The notes under the pieces: generated by a model | The model's input: only the letters and a program-made list of their open reading frames with translations | Told to the model about the DNA's origin: nothing | Database searches by the model: none | DNA from: an uncultured Streptococcus sp. | Lineage (GTDB): Bacteria > Bacillota > Bacilli > Lactobacillales > Streptococcaceae | DNA length: 13,055 bases | Reading direction: 5' to 3' | Assembly (NCBI GenBank): GCA_934216185.1 | Contig: CAKQBM010000042.1 | Coordinates: 1-13,055, forward strand | Position numbers and translations under genes: made by a program | Shown: positions 6,571 to 13,055 of the stretch, in pieces | Layout: each line of letters opens with the position of its first letter | Position numbering within the stretch: the stretch's first letter is position 1

Positions 6571-8337
6571 ATGAAGACAGTTCAATTTTTTTGGAATTAT
6601 TTTAAAGTCTATAAGCTATCATTTGTAGTTGTCATACTGATGATTGTTCTGGCGACTCTTGCTCAAGCTCTCTTTCCGGTCTTTGCTGGACAAGCGGTGA
6701 CGCAGCTAGCTAATTTAGTTCAAGCTTATCAAGATGGCAATCCAGAATTTGTTTGGCAAAGTCTATCAGGAATCATGGTCAATCTTGGTCTGCTGGTTTT
6801 GGTTCTATTTATCTCCAGTGTCATATACATGTGTCTCATGACGCGCGTGATTGCAGAGTCGACCAACGAGATGCGTAAAGGCCTCTTCGGTAAGCTTGCT
6901 CGCTTGACGGTTTCTTTCTTTGACCGCCGACAAGATGGCGATATCCTGTCTCGTTTTACCAGTGATTTGGATAATATCCTCCAAGCCTTTAATGAAAGTC
7001 TGGTTCAGGTCATGAGTAATATTGTTTTATACATTGGTCTGACTCTTGTCATGTTTTCGAGAAATGTGACGCTGGCTCTCATCACCATTGCCAGCACACC
7101 AGTGGCCTTCCTCATGCTGATTTTCATCGTGAAAATGGCACGCAAATACACCAACCTCCAGCAGAAAGAGGTAGGGAAACTCAATGCCTATATGGATGAG
7201 AGTATCTCAGGTCAAAAAGCTGTCATTGTCCAAGGAATTCAAGAGGATATGATGGCAGGATTTCTTGAACAAAATGAGCGCGTGCGCAAGGCAACCTTTA
7301 AAGGAAGAATGTTCTCAGGAATTCTTTTCCCTGTCATGAATGGGATGAGTCTGGTTAATACAGCCATCGTTATCTTTGCTGGTTCAGCTGTACTTTTGAA
7401 TGATAAGACTATTGAAACAAGTACAGCCCTCGGTTTGATTGTTATGTTTGCCCAATTTTCTCAGCAGTACTACCAGCCTATTATTCAAGTTGCGGCTAGT
7501 TGGGGAAGCCTTCAGTTAGCCTTTACAGGTGCTGAACGGATTCAGGAAATGTTTGACGCAGAGGAAGAAATCCGACCTGAAAAGGCTCCAATCTTCACTA
7601 AGTTGCAAGAAAGTGTTGAAATTAGTCACATTGATTTTTCATACTTGCCTGATAAACCTATTTTGAAAGATGTCAGCATTTCTGCTCCGAAAGGCCAGAT
7701 GACAGCAGTTGTTGGTCCGACTGGGTCAGGGAAAACGACTATTATGAATCTCATCAATCGCTTTTATGATGTTGATGCTGGCGGTATTTATTTTGACGGC
7801 AAAGACATTCGTGACTATGATTTAGATAGTCTCAGAAGTAAGGTGGGGATTGTCTTGCAAGATTCCGTTCTTTTTAGCGGAACCATTCGAGACAATATCC
7901 GTTTTGGTGTGCCAGATGCCAGTCAGGAAATGGTTGAGGCAGCAGCCAAGGCAACCCATATTCATGACTATATCGAAAGCTTACCTGATAAATACGATAC
8001 GCTTATTGATGATGACCAGAGCATCTTCTCAACAGGACAAAAGCAATTGATTTCCATTGCTCGAACTCTGATGACAGATCCAGAAGTTCTCATTCTAGAT
8101 GAAGCCACTTCAAACGTAGATACGGTGACAGAAAGCAAGATTCAGCATGCCATGGAGGCGGTTGTAGCAGGTAGAACCAGTTTCGTCATTGCCCATCGCT
8201 TGAAAACCATTCTCAATGCAGACCAGATTATTGTTCTTAAAGATGGCGAAGTTATTGAACGTGGTAATCACCATGAACTCTTGAAGTTAGGTGGATTCTA
8301 CTCAGAACTCTATCACAATCAATTTGTTTTTGAATAA
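6571..8337 (+). CDS. patB: PatB, heterodimeric multidrug ABC exporter subunit (catalytic ATPase site)
   Basis: Partner of PatA in the plasma-membrane multidrug exporter. The product is 588 residues from the ATG at 6571. This start has a very strong ribosome binding site (AAAGGAGGAG) inside the end of patA and is separated from the patA stop by one base, implying translational coupling. An earlier in-frame ATG at 6484 would add 29 non-conserved, charged residues and is rejected. Membrane segments lie near 15-38, 66-90, 145-163, 166-188, 255-275 and 288-310. The ATPase domain has Walker A GPTGSGKTT at 382-390, Walker B LILDE with the catalytic Glu511, and the switch histidine His542. Its signature motif is STGQ at 487-490 instead of SGGQ. 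It complements PatA: PatB's Walker motifs plus PatA's signature form the active site, as in heterodimers such as BmrCD or LmrCD. A terminator follows. Confidence 0.94.
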   Translation: MKTVQFFWNYFKVYKLSFVVVILMIVLATLAQALFPVFAGQAVTQLANLVQAYQDGNPEFVWQSLSGIMVNLGLLVLVLFISSVIYMCLMTRVIAESTNEMRKGLFGKLARLTVSFFDRRQDGDILSRFTSDLDNILQAFNESLVQVMSNIVLYIGLTLVMFSRNVTLALITIASTPVAFLMLIFIVKMARKYTNLQQKEVGKLNAYMDESISGQKAVIVQGIQEDMMAGFLEQNERVRKATFKGRMFSGILFPVMNGMSLVNTAIVIFAGSAVLLNDKTIETSTALGLIVMFAQFSQQYYQPIIQVAASWGSLQLAFTGAERIQEMFDAEEEIRPEKAPIFTKLQESVEISHIDFSYLPDKPILKDVSISAPKGQMTAVVGPTGSGKTTIMNLINRFYDVDAGGIYFDGKDIRDYDLDSLRSKVGIVLQDSVLFSGTIRDNIRFGVPDASQEMVEAAAKATHIHDYIESLPDKYDTLIDDDQSIFSTGQKQLISIARTLMTDPEVLILDEATSNVDTVTESKIQHAMEAVVAGRTSFVIAHRLKTILNADQIIVLKDGEVIERGNHHELLKLGGFYSELYHNQFVFE

Positions 8338-8342
8338 GAAAG

Positions 8343-8374
8343 AAGTTGTCCAATGTGGGCAGCTTTGTCTTGTC
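8343..8374 (+). terminator. Terminator after patB
   Basis: AGTTGTCC (8344-8351) and GGGCAGCT (8357-8364) form an eight-pair stem with two G.U pairs and a five-base loop, beginning six bases after the patB stop. The following TTTGTCTTGT is a broken T-run, so termination may be incomplete. Confidence 0.55.
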
Positions 8375-8411
8375 CATAAAAAATTTTTATCACAGCCTTT
8401 AAAAAAACATA

Positions 8412-8441
8412 TTAGACGAAAGTTATTTTGAGTGATATGAT
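8412..8441 (+). promoter_or_regulatory. Extended -10 promoter upstream of the BOX element
   Basis: TGA-TATGAT at 8433-8441 is a good extended -10. A weak -35 (TTAGAC, 8412-8417) sits 18 bp upstream. AT-rich sequence lies further upstream, including ATAAAAAATTTTTAT at 8376-8390. Transcription would start near 8448, just before the BOX repeat, so the whole repeat would be in the 5' leader of the amidotransferase mRNA. Confidence 0.5.
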
Positions 8442-8452
8442 AGGACTATCGT

Positions 8453-8604
8453 TATACTCAATGAAAATCAAAGAGCAAACTAGGAAGCTAGCCGCAGGTT
8501 GCTCAAAGCACTGCTTTGAGGTTGTGGATAGAACTGACGAAGTCAGTAACCATACCTACGGTAAGGAGACGCTGACGTGGTTTGAAGAGATTTTCGAAGA
8601 GTAT
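8453..8604 (-). repeat. BOX element, one boxB copy (boxA-boxB-boxC on minus strand)
   Basis: A complete BOX repeat of the S. pneumoniae type, in reverse orientation. boxC spans about 8453-8499 (starting TATACTCAATGAAAATC), one boxB spans about 8500-8544, and boxA spans about 8545-8604 (ending CGAAGAGTAT). The ends form an imperfect terminal inverted repeat. boxB contains the hairpin CTCAAAGCA/TGCTTTGAG at 8502-8520, and CTGAC/GTCAG pair at 8534-8546. BOX elements are non-coding, probably mobilised in trans, and typical of pneumococcus and close relatives. This one lies between patB and the amidotransferase gene, and its boxA end is only about ten bases from that gene's Shine-Dalgarno. Confidence 0.95.
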
Positions 8605-8627
8605 TAATATTCGAAAGGAGAGACATC

Positions 8628-9317
8628 ATGGCTAGAACGGTTGTAGGGGTTGCTGCAAATCTATGTCCCGTAGACGCAGAAGGCAAAAACATTCATTCAT
8701 CTGTATCTTGTAGATTCGCAGAGAGCATTCGTCAAGTCGGTGGTCTCCCTTTAGTCATTCCTGTTGGTGATGAGTCAGTTGTACGCGATTATGTGGAAAT
8801 GATTGACAAATTGATTTTGACAGGAGGCCAAAATGTCCATCCTCAGTTTTATGGAGAGAAAAAGACCATCGAGAGTGATGATTACAACCTAGTACGTGAT
8901 GAGTTTGAACTGGCTCTCTTGAAAGAAGCGCTCCGTCAGAATAAACCAATTATGGCAATCTGTCGCGGTGTCCAACTTGTCAATGTTGCCTTTGGTGGAA
9001 CCCTCAATCAAGAAATCGAAGGTCACTGGCAAGGACTACCTTTTGGAACATCTCACTCTATTGAGACAGTAGAAGGAAGCGTGGTGGCTAAGCTATTTGG
9101 AAAAGAAAGTCAGGTCAATTCCGTCCATCGCCAAAGTATTAAAGATTTGGCACCTAATTTCCGTGTAACTGCTATTGATCCAAGAGACCAGACCATTGAA
9201 GCGATTGAATCTATCGACGAACACCGTATTATCGGTTTACAGTGGCATCCAGAGTTTCTGGTTAATGAAGAAGATGGCAATTTAGAACTATTTGAGTATT
9301 TGTTGAATGAATTGTAA
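8628..9317 (+). CDS. Class I glutamine amidotransferase-like hydrolase (PuuD / peptidase C26 family)
   Basis: A stand-alone class I glutamine amidotransferase-fold protein of 229 residues, the size of gamma-glutamyl-GABA hydrolase (PuuD) relatives. The nucleophile elbow is AICRGVQ with Cys112. The second half of the triad is the QWHPEF motif with His207 and Glu209. TGGQNVHP near residue 65 and the NSVHRQS stretch near 165 are features of the PuuD-like branch. The family hydrolyses gamma-glutamyl amide bonds, but the substrate cannot be read from sequence. No polyamine or GABA gene is near, so a putrescine-pathway role is not supported by context. GAAAGGAG precedes the ATG by about eight bases. 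The gene appears monocistronic, with its own promoter ahead of a BOX repeat and a terminator behind. Family assignment is firm; function is not. Confidence 0.9.
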   Translation: MARTVVGVAANLCPVDAEGKNIHSSVSCRFAESIRQVGGLPLVIPVGDESVVRDYVEMIDKLILTGGQNVHPQFYGEKKTIESDDYNLVRDEFELALLKEALRQNKPIMAICRGVQLVNVAFGGTLNQEIEGHWQGLPFGTSHSIETVEGSVVAKLFGKESQVNSVHRQSIKDLAPNFRVTAIDPRDQTIEAIESIDEHRIIGLQWHPEFLVNEEDGNLELFEYLLNEL

Positions 9318-9350
9318 CGACTGGTGTATCTGGTCGTTCTTTCTTTTATT
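9316..9350 (+). terminator. Terminator after the amidotransferase gene
   Basis: AACGAC (9316-9321) pairs with GTCGTT (9333-9338), extendable by a T.G pair, and TTCTTTCTTTTATT follows. The stem uses the last two bases of the stop codon. Confidence 0.75.
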
Positions 9351-9381
9351 ATTTCAAAATTTTTAGAATGTTGTGTTTTTA

Positions 9382-9395
9382 CGCAAACGTTTGAA
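9382..9395 (+). promoter_or_regulatory. Candidate catabolite-responsive element (cre) upstream of pgi
   Basis: CGCAAACGTTTGAA contains the perfect palindrome CAAACGTTTG (9384-9393) and fits the CcpA consensus TGNAANCGNTNNCA at all fixed positions but two (first T and the C near the end). It lies about 36 bp upstream of the main pgi -35, and directly upstream of a weaker TATGAT at 9397-9402. Regulation of glycolytic genes by CcpA makes it plausible; binding is not shown. Confidence 0.4.
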
Positions 9396-9430
9396 TTATG
9401 ATAAAAATTGGAGAAATTCGACAAAAAAAC

Positions 9431-9459
9431 TTGAAAAAAACGAAGGTACGCGTTATGAT
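9431..9459 (+). promoter_or_regulatory. pgi promoter (TTGAAA-17-TATGAT)
   Basis: TTGAAA at 9431-9436 and TATGAT at 9454-9459 are spaced by 17 bp, with a predicted start near 9466, leaving a leader of about 22 bases that holds GGAGGA. A second, weaker TTATGATA copy lies 57 bp upstream. Confidence 0.75.
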
Positions 9460-9487
9460 ATAAAAGAAGAAATATTGGAGGAATAAC

Positions 9488-10837
9488 ATGTCACATATTA
9501 AATTTGATTATTCAAAAGTTTTAGACAAATTTGTTGCACCACATGAAGTGGAATACATGCAATCACAAGTAACAGCAGCAGATGAATTGATCCGTAAAGG
9601 AACTGGTGCTGGTAGCGACTTCCTAGGATGGTTGGATCTTCCTGAAAACTATGATCGCGAAGAATTTGACCGCATCTTGAAAGCTGCTGAGCAAATCAAG
9701 TCAGACAGCGATGTTTTGGTTGTTATCGGTATCGGTGGATCTTACCTTGGTGCCAAAGCAGCAATCGACTTCTTGAATCACCATTTTGCTAACTTGCAAA
9801 CAAAAGAAGAACGCAAAGCTCCACAAATCCTTTACGCAGGAAACTCAATCTCATCTACTTACCTTGCTGACTTGGTAGAGTACGTAGCTGACAAAGACTT
9901 CTCAGTAAACGTGATTTCTAAATCAGGTACAACAACTGAACCAGCTATCGCTTTCCGTGTCTTCAAAGAACTTTTGGTTAAGAAATACGGACAAGAAGAA
10001 GCCAACAAACGTATCTATGCAACAACTGACCGCCAAAAAGGTGCTGTTAAGGTTGAAGCAGACGCTAACGGTTGGGAAACATTTGTTGTTCCAGATGACA
10101 TCGGTGGACGCTTCTCAGTATTGACAGCAGTTGGTTTGCTTCCAATCGCTGCATCAGGAGCTGATATCAAAGCCCTTATGGAAGGTGCTAACGCAGCTCG
10201 TAAAGACTACACTTCAGATAAAATCTCTGAAAACGAAGCTTACCAATATGCAGCAGTTCGTAACATCCTTTACCGTAAAGGCTATGCAACTGAAATCTTG
10301 GTAAACTATGAGCCATCACTTCAATACTTCTCAGAATGGTGGAAACAATTGGCTGGTGAATCAGAAGGAAAAGACCAAAAAGGTATCTACCCAACTTCAG
10401 CCAACTTCTCAACTGACTTGCACTCACTTGGTCAATTTATCCAAGAAGGAACTCGTATCATGTTTGAAACAGTTGTCCGTGTTGACAAACCTCGTAAAAA
10501 CGTGATTATTCCTACATTGGAAGAAGATCTTGACGGACTTGGTTACCTTCAAGGAAAAGACGTTGACTTTGTAAACAAAAAAGCAACTGACGGTGTTCTT
10601 CTTGCTCACACTGATGGTGATGTACCAAACATGTACGTGACTCTTCCAGAGCAAGATGCTTTCACTCTTGGTTACACTATCTACTTCTTCGAATTGGCTA
10701 TCGCCCTTTCAGGTTACTTGAATGCTATCAACCCATTTGACCAACCAGGTGTTGAAGCTTACAAACGTAACATGTTTGCCCTTCTTGGAAAACCAGGATT
10801 TGAAGAATTGAGCAAAGAACTTAACGCACGTCTATAA
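9488..10837 (+). CDS. pgi: Glucose-6-phosphate isomerase
   Basis: Interconverts glucose 6-phosphate and fructose 6-phosphate in glycolysis, in the cytoplasm. The 449-residue product is the usual length for Firmicutes. The sugar-isomerase (SIS) core shows [11 protein letters not shown] near 81-91 and the phosphate-binding loop [10 protein letters not shown] near 145. Residues matching the Bacillus enzyme's catalytic set are present: Glu291 (in GESEGK) as base, His312 (in DLHSLGQF) for ring opening, and Lys426 (in VEAYKR). The second family signature spans the [11 protein letters not shown] to NPFDQPGVE region. GGAGG sits six bases before the ATG. The codons are strongly biased towards a narrow set (GCT, GTT, CTT, GAA, AAC), more than in the neighbouring patA and mutS genes, as expected for a highly expressed glycolytic gene. 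It is monocistronic, with its own promoter and a strong terminator. Confidence 0.98.
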   Translation: MSHIKFDYSKVLDKFVAPHEVEYMQSQVTAADELIRKGTGAGSDFLGWLDLPENYDREEFDRILKAAEQIKSDSDVLVVIGIGGSYLGAKAAIDFLNHHFANLQTKEERKAPQILYAGNSISSTYLADLVEYVADKDFSVNVISKSGTTTEPAIAFRVFKELLVKKYGQEEANKRIYATTDRQKGAVKVEADANGWETFVVPDDIGGRFSVLTAVGLLPIAASGADIKALMEGANAARKDYTSDKISENEAYQYAAVRNILYRKGYATEILVNYEPSLQYFSEWWKQLAGESEGKDQKGIYPTSANFSTDLHSLGQFIQEGTRIMFETVVRVDKPRKNVIIPTLEEDLDGLGYLQGKDVDFVNKKATDGVLLAHTDGDVPNMYVTLPEQDAFTLGYTIYFFELAIALSGYLNAINPFDQPGVEAYKRNMFALLGKPGFEELSKELNARL

Positions 10838-10843
10838 TAGAAG

Positions 10844-10869
10844 AAAAGAGTGGTTTGTCCACTCTTTTT
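10844..10869 (+). terminator. Terminator after pgi
   Basis: AAAAGAGTGG (10844-10853) and CCACTCTTTT (10859-10868) form a perfect ten-pair stem around TTTGT, ending in a T-run. The A-run on the left arm also allows termination on the opposite strand. Confidence 0.92.
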
Positions 10870-10889
10870 ACTCTCTTTATCCATAGAAA

Positions 10890-10918
10890 TTGGACTCAGC
10901 CAAGACTTGTGATATAAT
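10890..10918 (+). promoter_or_regulatory. gltX promoter (TTGGAC-17-TATAAT, extended -10)
   Basis: TTGGAC at 10890-10895, a 17-bp spacer and a perfect TATAAT at 10913-10918 preceded by TGA (extended -10). Transcription should start near 10925, about 40 bases before the ATG. The leader contains only a small AGGC/GCCT hairpin and no T-box. Confidence 0.88.
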
Positions 10919-10964
10919 ATAGAGAGCAAAAAGGCAGACGCCTAGAGACTTTATAGGAGAAACT

Positions 10965-12425
10965 ATGTCAAAAGATATCCGCGTACGTTACGCACCAAGT
11001 CCAACAGGACTACTACACATCGGGAATGCCCGTACAGCATTGTTTAACTACTTGTATGCACGCCATCATGGTGGAACATTTATCATTCGTATCGAAGATA
11101 CTGACCGTAAACGTCATGTAGAGGATGGAGAACGTTCACAGCTTGAAAACCTTCGTTGGTTGGGTATGGATTGGGACGAAAGTCCAGAAACACATGAAAA
11201 CTACCGTCAGTCTGAGCGTTTGGACTTGTATCAAAAATACATCGACCAACTGTTAGCTGAAGGAAAAGCCTACAAATCTTATGTTACAGAAGAAGAGTTG
11301 GCCGCAGCACGCGAACGCCAAGAAGCAGCTGGTGAAACACCACGTTACATCAATGAATACCTTGGGATGAGTGAAAAGGAGAAAGCAGCTTACATCGCAG
11401 AACGTGAAGCAGCTGGTATCATTCCAACAGTTCGTTTGGCTGTTAATGAGTCAGGTATCTATAAGTGGCATGACATGGTCAAAGGCGATATCGAATTTGA
11501 AGGTGGCAATATCGGTGGTGACTGGGTTATCCAAAAGAAAGACGGCTACCCAACTTACAACTTTGCTGTTGTTATCGATGACCACGATATGCAAATATCC
11601 CACGTTATTCGTGGAGACGACCATATTGCTAATACACCAAAACAGCTTATGGTTTATGAAGCACTTGGTTGGGAAGCTCCAGAGTTCGGTCACATGACCT
11701 TGATTATCAACTCTGAAACTGGGAAAAAATTGTCTAAACGCGATACCAACACCCTTCAGTTTATCGAAGACTACCGTAAAAAAGGTTATTTACCAGAAGC
11801 AGTCTTTAACTTTATTGCTCTTCTTGGTTGGAACCCAGGTGGGGAAGACGAAATCTTCTCTCGTGAGGAATTGATTAAACTCTTTGATGAAAACCGTCTC
11901 AGCAAGTCACCAGCAGCCTTCGACCAGAAAAAACTAGACTGGATGAGCAATGATTATATCAAGAATGCAGACCTAGAAACTATCTTTGAAATGGCAAAAC
12001 CATTCCTAAAAGAAGCGGGTCGATTGACAGACAAGGCTGAAAAATTAGTTGAGCTCTATAAACCACAAATGAAATCAGTAGATGAGATTATCCCATTGAC
12101 AGATCTCTTCTTCTCAGATTTCCCAGAATTGACCGAAGCAGAGCGCGAAGTCATGGCGGGTGAAACAGTCCCAACAGTTCTTGAAGCCTTCAAAGCAAAA
12201 CTCGAAGCGATGACAGATGATGAATTTGTGACAGAAAATATCTTCCCACAAATTAAAGCAGTCCAAAAAGAAACAGGTATCAAAGGAAAAAATCTCTTCA
12301 TGCCAATTCGTATTTCTGTTTCAGGTGAGATGCATGGTCCAGAATTGCCAGATACTATCTTCTTGTTAGGTCGCGAAAAATCAATCCAGCATATTGAAAA
12401 TATGTTAAAAGAAATCTCTAAATAA
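10965..12425 (+). CDS. gltX: Glutamyl-tRNA synthetase
   Basis: Class I synthetase that charges tRNA-Glu. In streptococci, which lack GlnRS and use the GatCAB amidotransferase, it is expected to be non-discriminating and also to load tRNA-Gln with glutamate. The 486-residue product is the normal bacterial length. The ATP-binding HIGH motif is HIGN at residues 18-21, within [16 protein letters not shown], and the KMSKS loop is KLSKR at 255-259. The catalytic Rossmann domain is N-terminal and the helical anticodon-binding domain fills the C-terminal third. AGGAG lies five bases before the ATG at 10965. It has its own promoter and is followed after 12 bases by a deaminase-like gene, probably co-transcribed. 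Discrimination status is inferred from the family. Confidence 0.98.
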   Translation: MSKDIRVRYAPSPTGLLHIGNARTALFNYLYARHHGGTFIIRIEDTDRKRHVEDGERSQLENLRWLGMDWDESPETHENYRQSERLDLYQKYIDQLLAEGKAYKSYVTEEELAAARERQEAAGETPRYINEYLGMSEKEKAAYIAEREAAGIIPTVRLAVNESGIYKWHDMVKGDIEFEGGNIGGDWVIQKKDGYPTYNFAVVIDDHDMQISHVIRGDDHIANTPKQLMVYEALGWEAPEFGHMTLIINSETGKKLSKRDTNTLQFIEDYRKKGYLPEAVFNFIALLGWNPGGEDEIFSREELIKLFDENRLSKSPAAFDQKKLDWMSNDYIKNADLETIFEMAKPFLKEAGRLTDKAEKLVELYKPQMKSVDEIIPLTDLFFSDFPELTEAEREVMAGETVPTVLEAFKAKLEAMTDDEFVTENIFPQIKAVQKETGIKGKNLFMPIRISVSGEMHGPELPDTIFLLGREKSIQHIENMLKEISK

Positions 12426-12437
12426 GAAGGGGTAGTA

Positions 12438-12872
12438 ATGGACATCTGGGAAAAGATGTACGAAGAAGCACAGAAACTATACGATCCACATGAAGTATCT
12501 GATTTTGTTTATGCCAACCATGTTGTAGCCGCAGTAGAAGCAGAAGATGGACAAATATTTACAGGTTTCTGTATGGAGGGAACCTGTGGTGTATTCCATC
12601 TCTGCGCAGAGCGGGCAGCACTCTTCAATATGTACCAATTTTCAGGGCAAACTAAGATTAAAAAAGTATTAGCCTTTCGAGATAAACCACCTTATGGTGG
12701 AAGTTCAGCCATGCCTTGCGGTGCTTGTAGAGAATTCCTTTTAGAGCTTAATGCTGAAAATAAAGATGCAGAGTTCATGATGGACTATGATACAAGAAAA
12801 ACAGTGAAAGTCGCAGAACTAATGCTCTATTGGTGGGGAGAAGAACGTGCTTCTAAGTTTAATAATCAATAG
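12438..12872 (+). CDS. Cytidine deaminase-fold zinc protein, substrate unknown
   Basis: A 144-residue protein of the zinc-dependent cytidine deaminase superfamily. The zinc and proton-transfer signature is present as CAE (Cys56, Glu58) and PCGAC (Cys94, Cys97), spaced as in three-cysteine-ligand CDAs. Outside these motifs it differs from housekeeping Cdd. The usual substrate-binding YSxFxVGA stretch is replaced by FVYANHVVAAVEAEDG, and the usual loop before CAE by FCMEGTCGVFHL, where Cys45, Cys50 and His54 add possible metal or redox residues. The C-terminus extends past the core with a Trp-rich stretch (YWWGEE). It could be a diverged nucleoside deaminase or a relative of blasticidin-S deaminase; the ligand cannot be set from sequence. 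GAAGGGG precedes the ATG, 12 bases after the gltX stop, so it is probably the second gene of a gltX operon. A terminator follows directly. Confidence 0.85.
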   Translation: MDIWEKMYEEAQKLYDPHEVSDFVYANHVVAAVEAEDGQIFTGFCMEGTCGVFHLCAERAALFNMYQFSGQTKIKKVLAFRDKPPYGGSSAMPCGACREFLLELNAENKDAEFMMDYDTRKTVKVAELMLYWWGEERASKFNNQ

Positions 12873-12902
12873 AAGAGTCAGTACAATTCTGGCTCTTTTT
12901 AC
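12873..12902 (+). terminator. Terminator after the gltX-deaminase operon
   Basis: AAGAGTCAG (12873-12881) and CTGGCTCTT (12889-12897) pair over nine positions with one G.U pair, loop of seven, followed by TTTAC. It begins just after the stop codon. Confidence 0.88.
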
Positions 12903-12945
12903 TATAAGTTGAAAAAGTCGATTTGAAAAAAGGTAAATTCCCAAA

Positions 12946-13037
12946 CTAAGTTCCACTGCTAATCCAAGTGGAAGTTAGTCTGATAAAAATCGTAAAAACC
13001 AGTGGAAATACGTGTCAGGGTAAGTTCCACTGGTTTT
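12946..13037. repeat. Cluster of related direct and inverted repeats (possible small mobile element or element end)
   Basis: TAAGTTCCACTG occurs at 12947-12958 and again at 13021-13032, 74 bases apart. Between them are two inverted relatives, AGTGGAAGTTAG (12967-12978) and CCAGTGGAA (12999-13007). The first pair folds as a 12-base stem with one mismatch around a nine-base loop. The second folds as a perfect 13-pair stem (12995-13007 with 13025-13037) around 17 bases. The outer hairpin could also act as a terminator for a convergent gene beyond the window. It is not a BOX, and I do not recognise it as a known insertion-sequence end. No coding region is visible in 12903-13055. Confidence 0.55.
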
Positions 13038-13055
13038 AATCATGCTTGATTTCAT

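Noticed and set aside
8501..8546. Hairpins near 8500-8546 as a terminator or CRISPR-like repeat
   Set aside because: They are the internal stems of the BOX element; there is no T-run and no repeated spacer structure.
10931..10950. Small hairpin in the gltX leader as a riboswitch or T-box
   Set aside because: The stem is only four pairs (AGGC/GCCT) in a 40-base leader, too small for a T-box or known riboswitch.
12056..12445. A 129-codon minus-strand frame opposite the end of gltX
   Set aside because: It is the antisense shadow of gltX, with no ribosome binding site and no recognisable domain.
1..13055. A new defence, mobile or biosynthetic system
   Set aside because: Every sizeable gene is a recognisable core or efflux gene in the expected streptococcal order; I saw no transposase, phage, CRISPR or toxin gene, and no tRNA or rRNA.

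Overview
This window is core chromosome of a mitis-group Streptococcus (S. pneumoniae or a close relative such as S. mitis or S. pseudopneumoniae). The evidence is the gene order argS < argR > mutS/hexA > patA > patB > class I amidotransferase > pgi > gltX > deaminase-like gene, the protein sequences, the low GC content, the extended -10 (TGn-TATAAT-like) promoters, and a BOX repeat of the pneumococcal type. I cannot fix the species from sequence alone. patA and patB are directly adjacent here. As I recall, pneumococcal reference genomes have a degenerate transposase remnant between them, so a non-pneumococcal mitis-group strain or a variant pneumococcus is possible.

Layout. Bases 1-1550 (minus strand) hold most of argS, cut at its C-terminal end by the window edge. 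A 135-bp divergent promoter region (1551-1685) separates it from argR (1686-2132, plus). An intrinsic terminator starts at the argR stop codon, and mutS (hexA) follows at 2183-4717. The mutS-patA gap (4718-4862) carries a strong promoter, crossing inverted repeats and a terminator hairpin placed as an attenuator ahead of patA. patA (4863-6569) and patB (6571-8337) are one base apart and encode the two halves of a heterodimeric multidrug ABC exporter. The 290-bp gap 8338-8627 holds the patB terminator, an extended -10 promoter and a complete one-boxB BOX element (8453-8604) in the 5' leader of a PuuD-like amidotransferase gene (8628-9317). The gap 9318-9487 holds that gene's terminator, a cre-like palindrome and the pgi promoter. 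pgi (9488-10837) ends in a clear terminator. gltX (10965-12425) has its own promoter and is followed 12 bp later by a cytidine-deaminase-fold gene (12438-12872). The last 183 bp contain a terminator and a set of related direct and inverted repeats that may continue past the window.

How the genes relate. This is mostly housekeeping: two aminoacyl-tRNA synthetases (Arg, Glu), arginine regulation, mismatch repair, glycolysis, and a drug exporter. I found no phage, plasmid, CRISPR, toxin-antitoxin, secondary-metabolite or new multigene defence system. The most interesting material is regulatory: the patA leader, the ArgR variant lacking the usual arginine-binding aspartates, the terminator between argR and mutS, the transcribed BOX element, and the repeat cluster at the right end.
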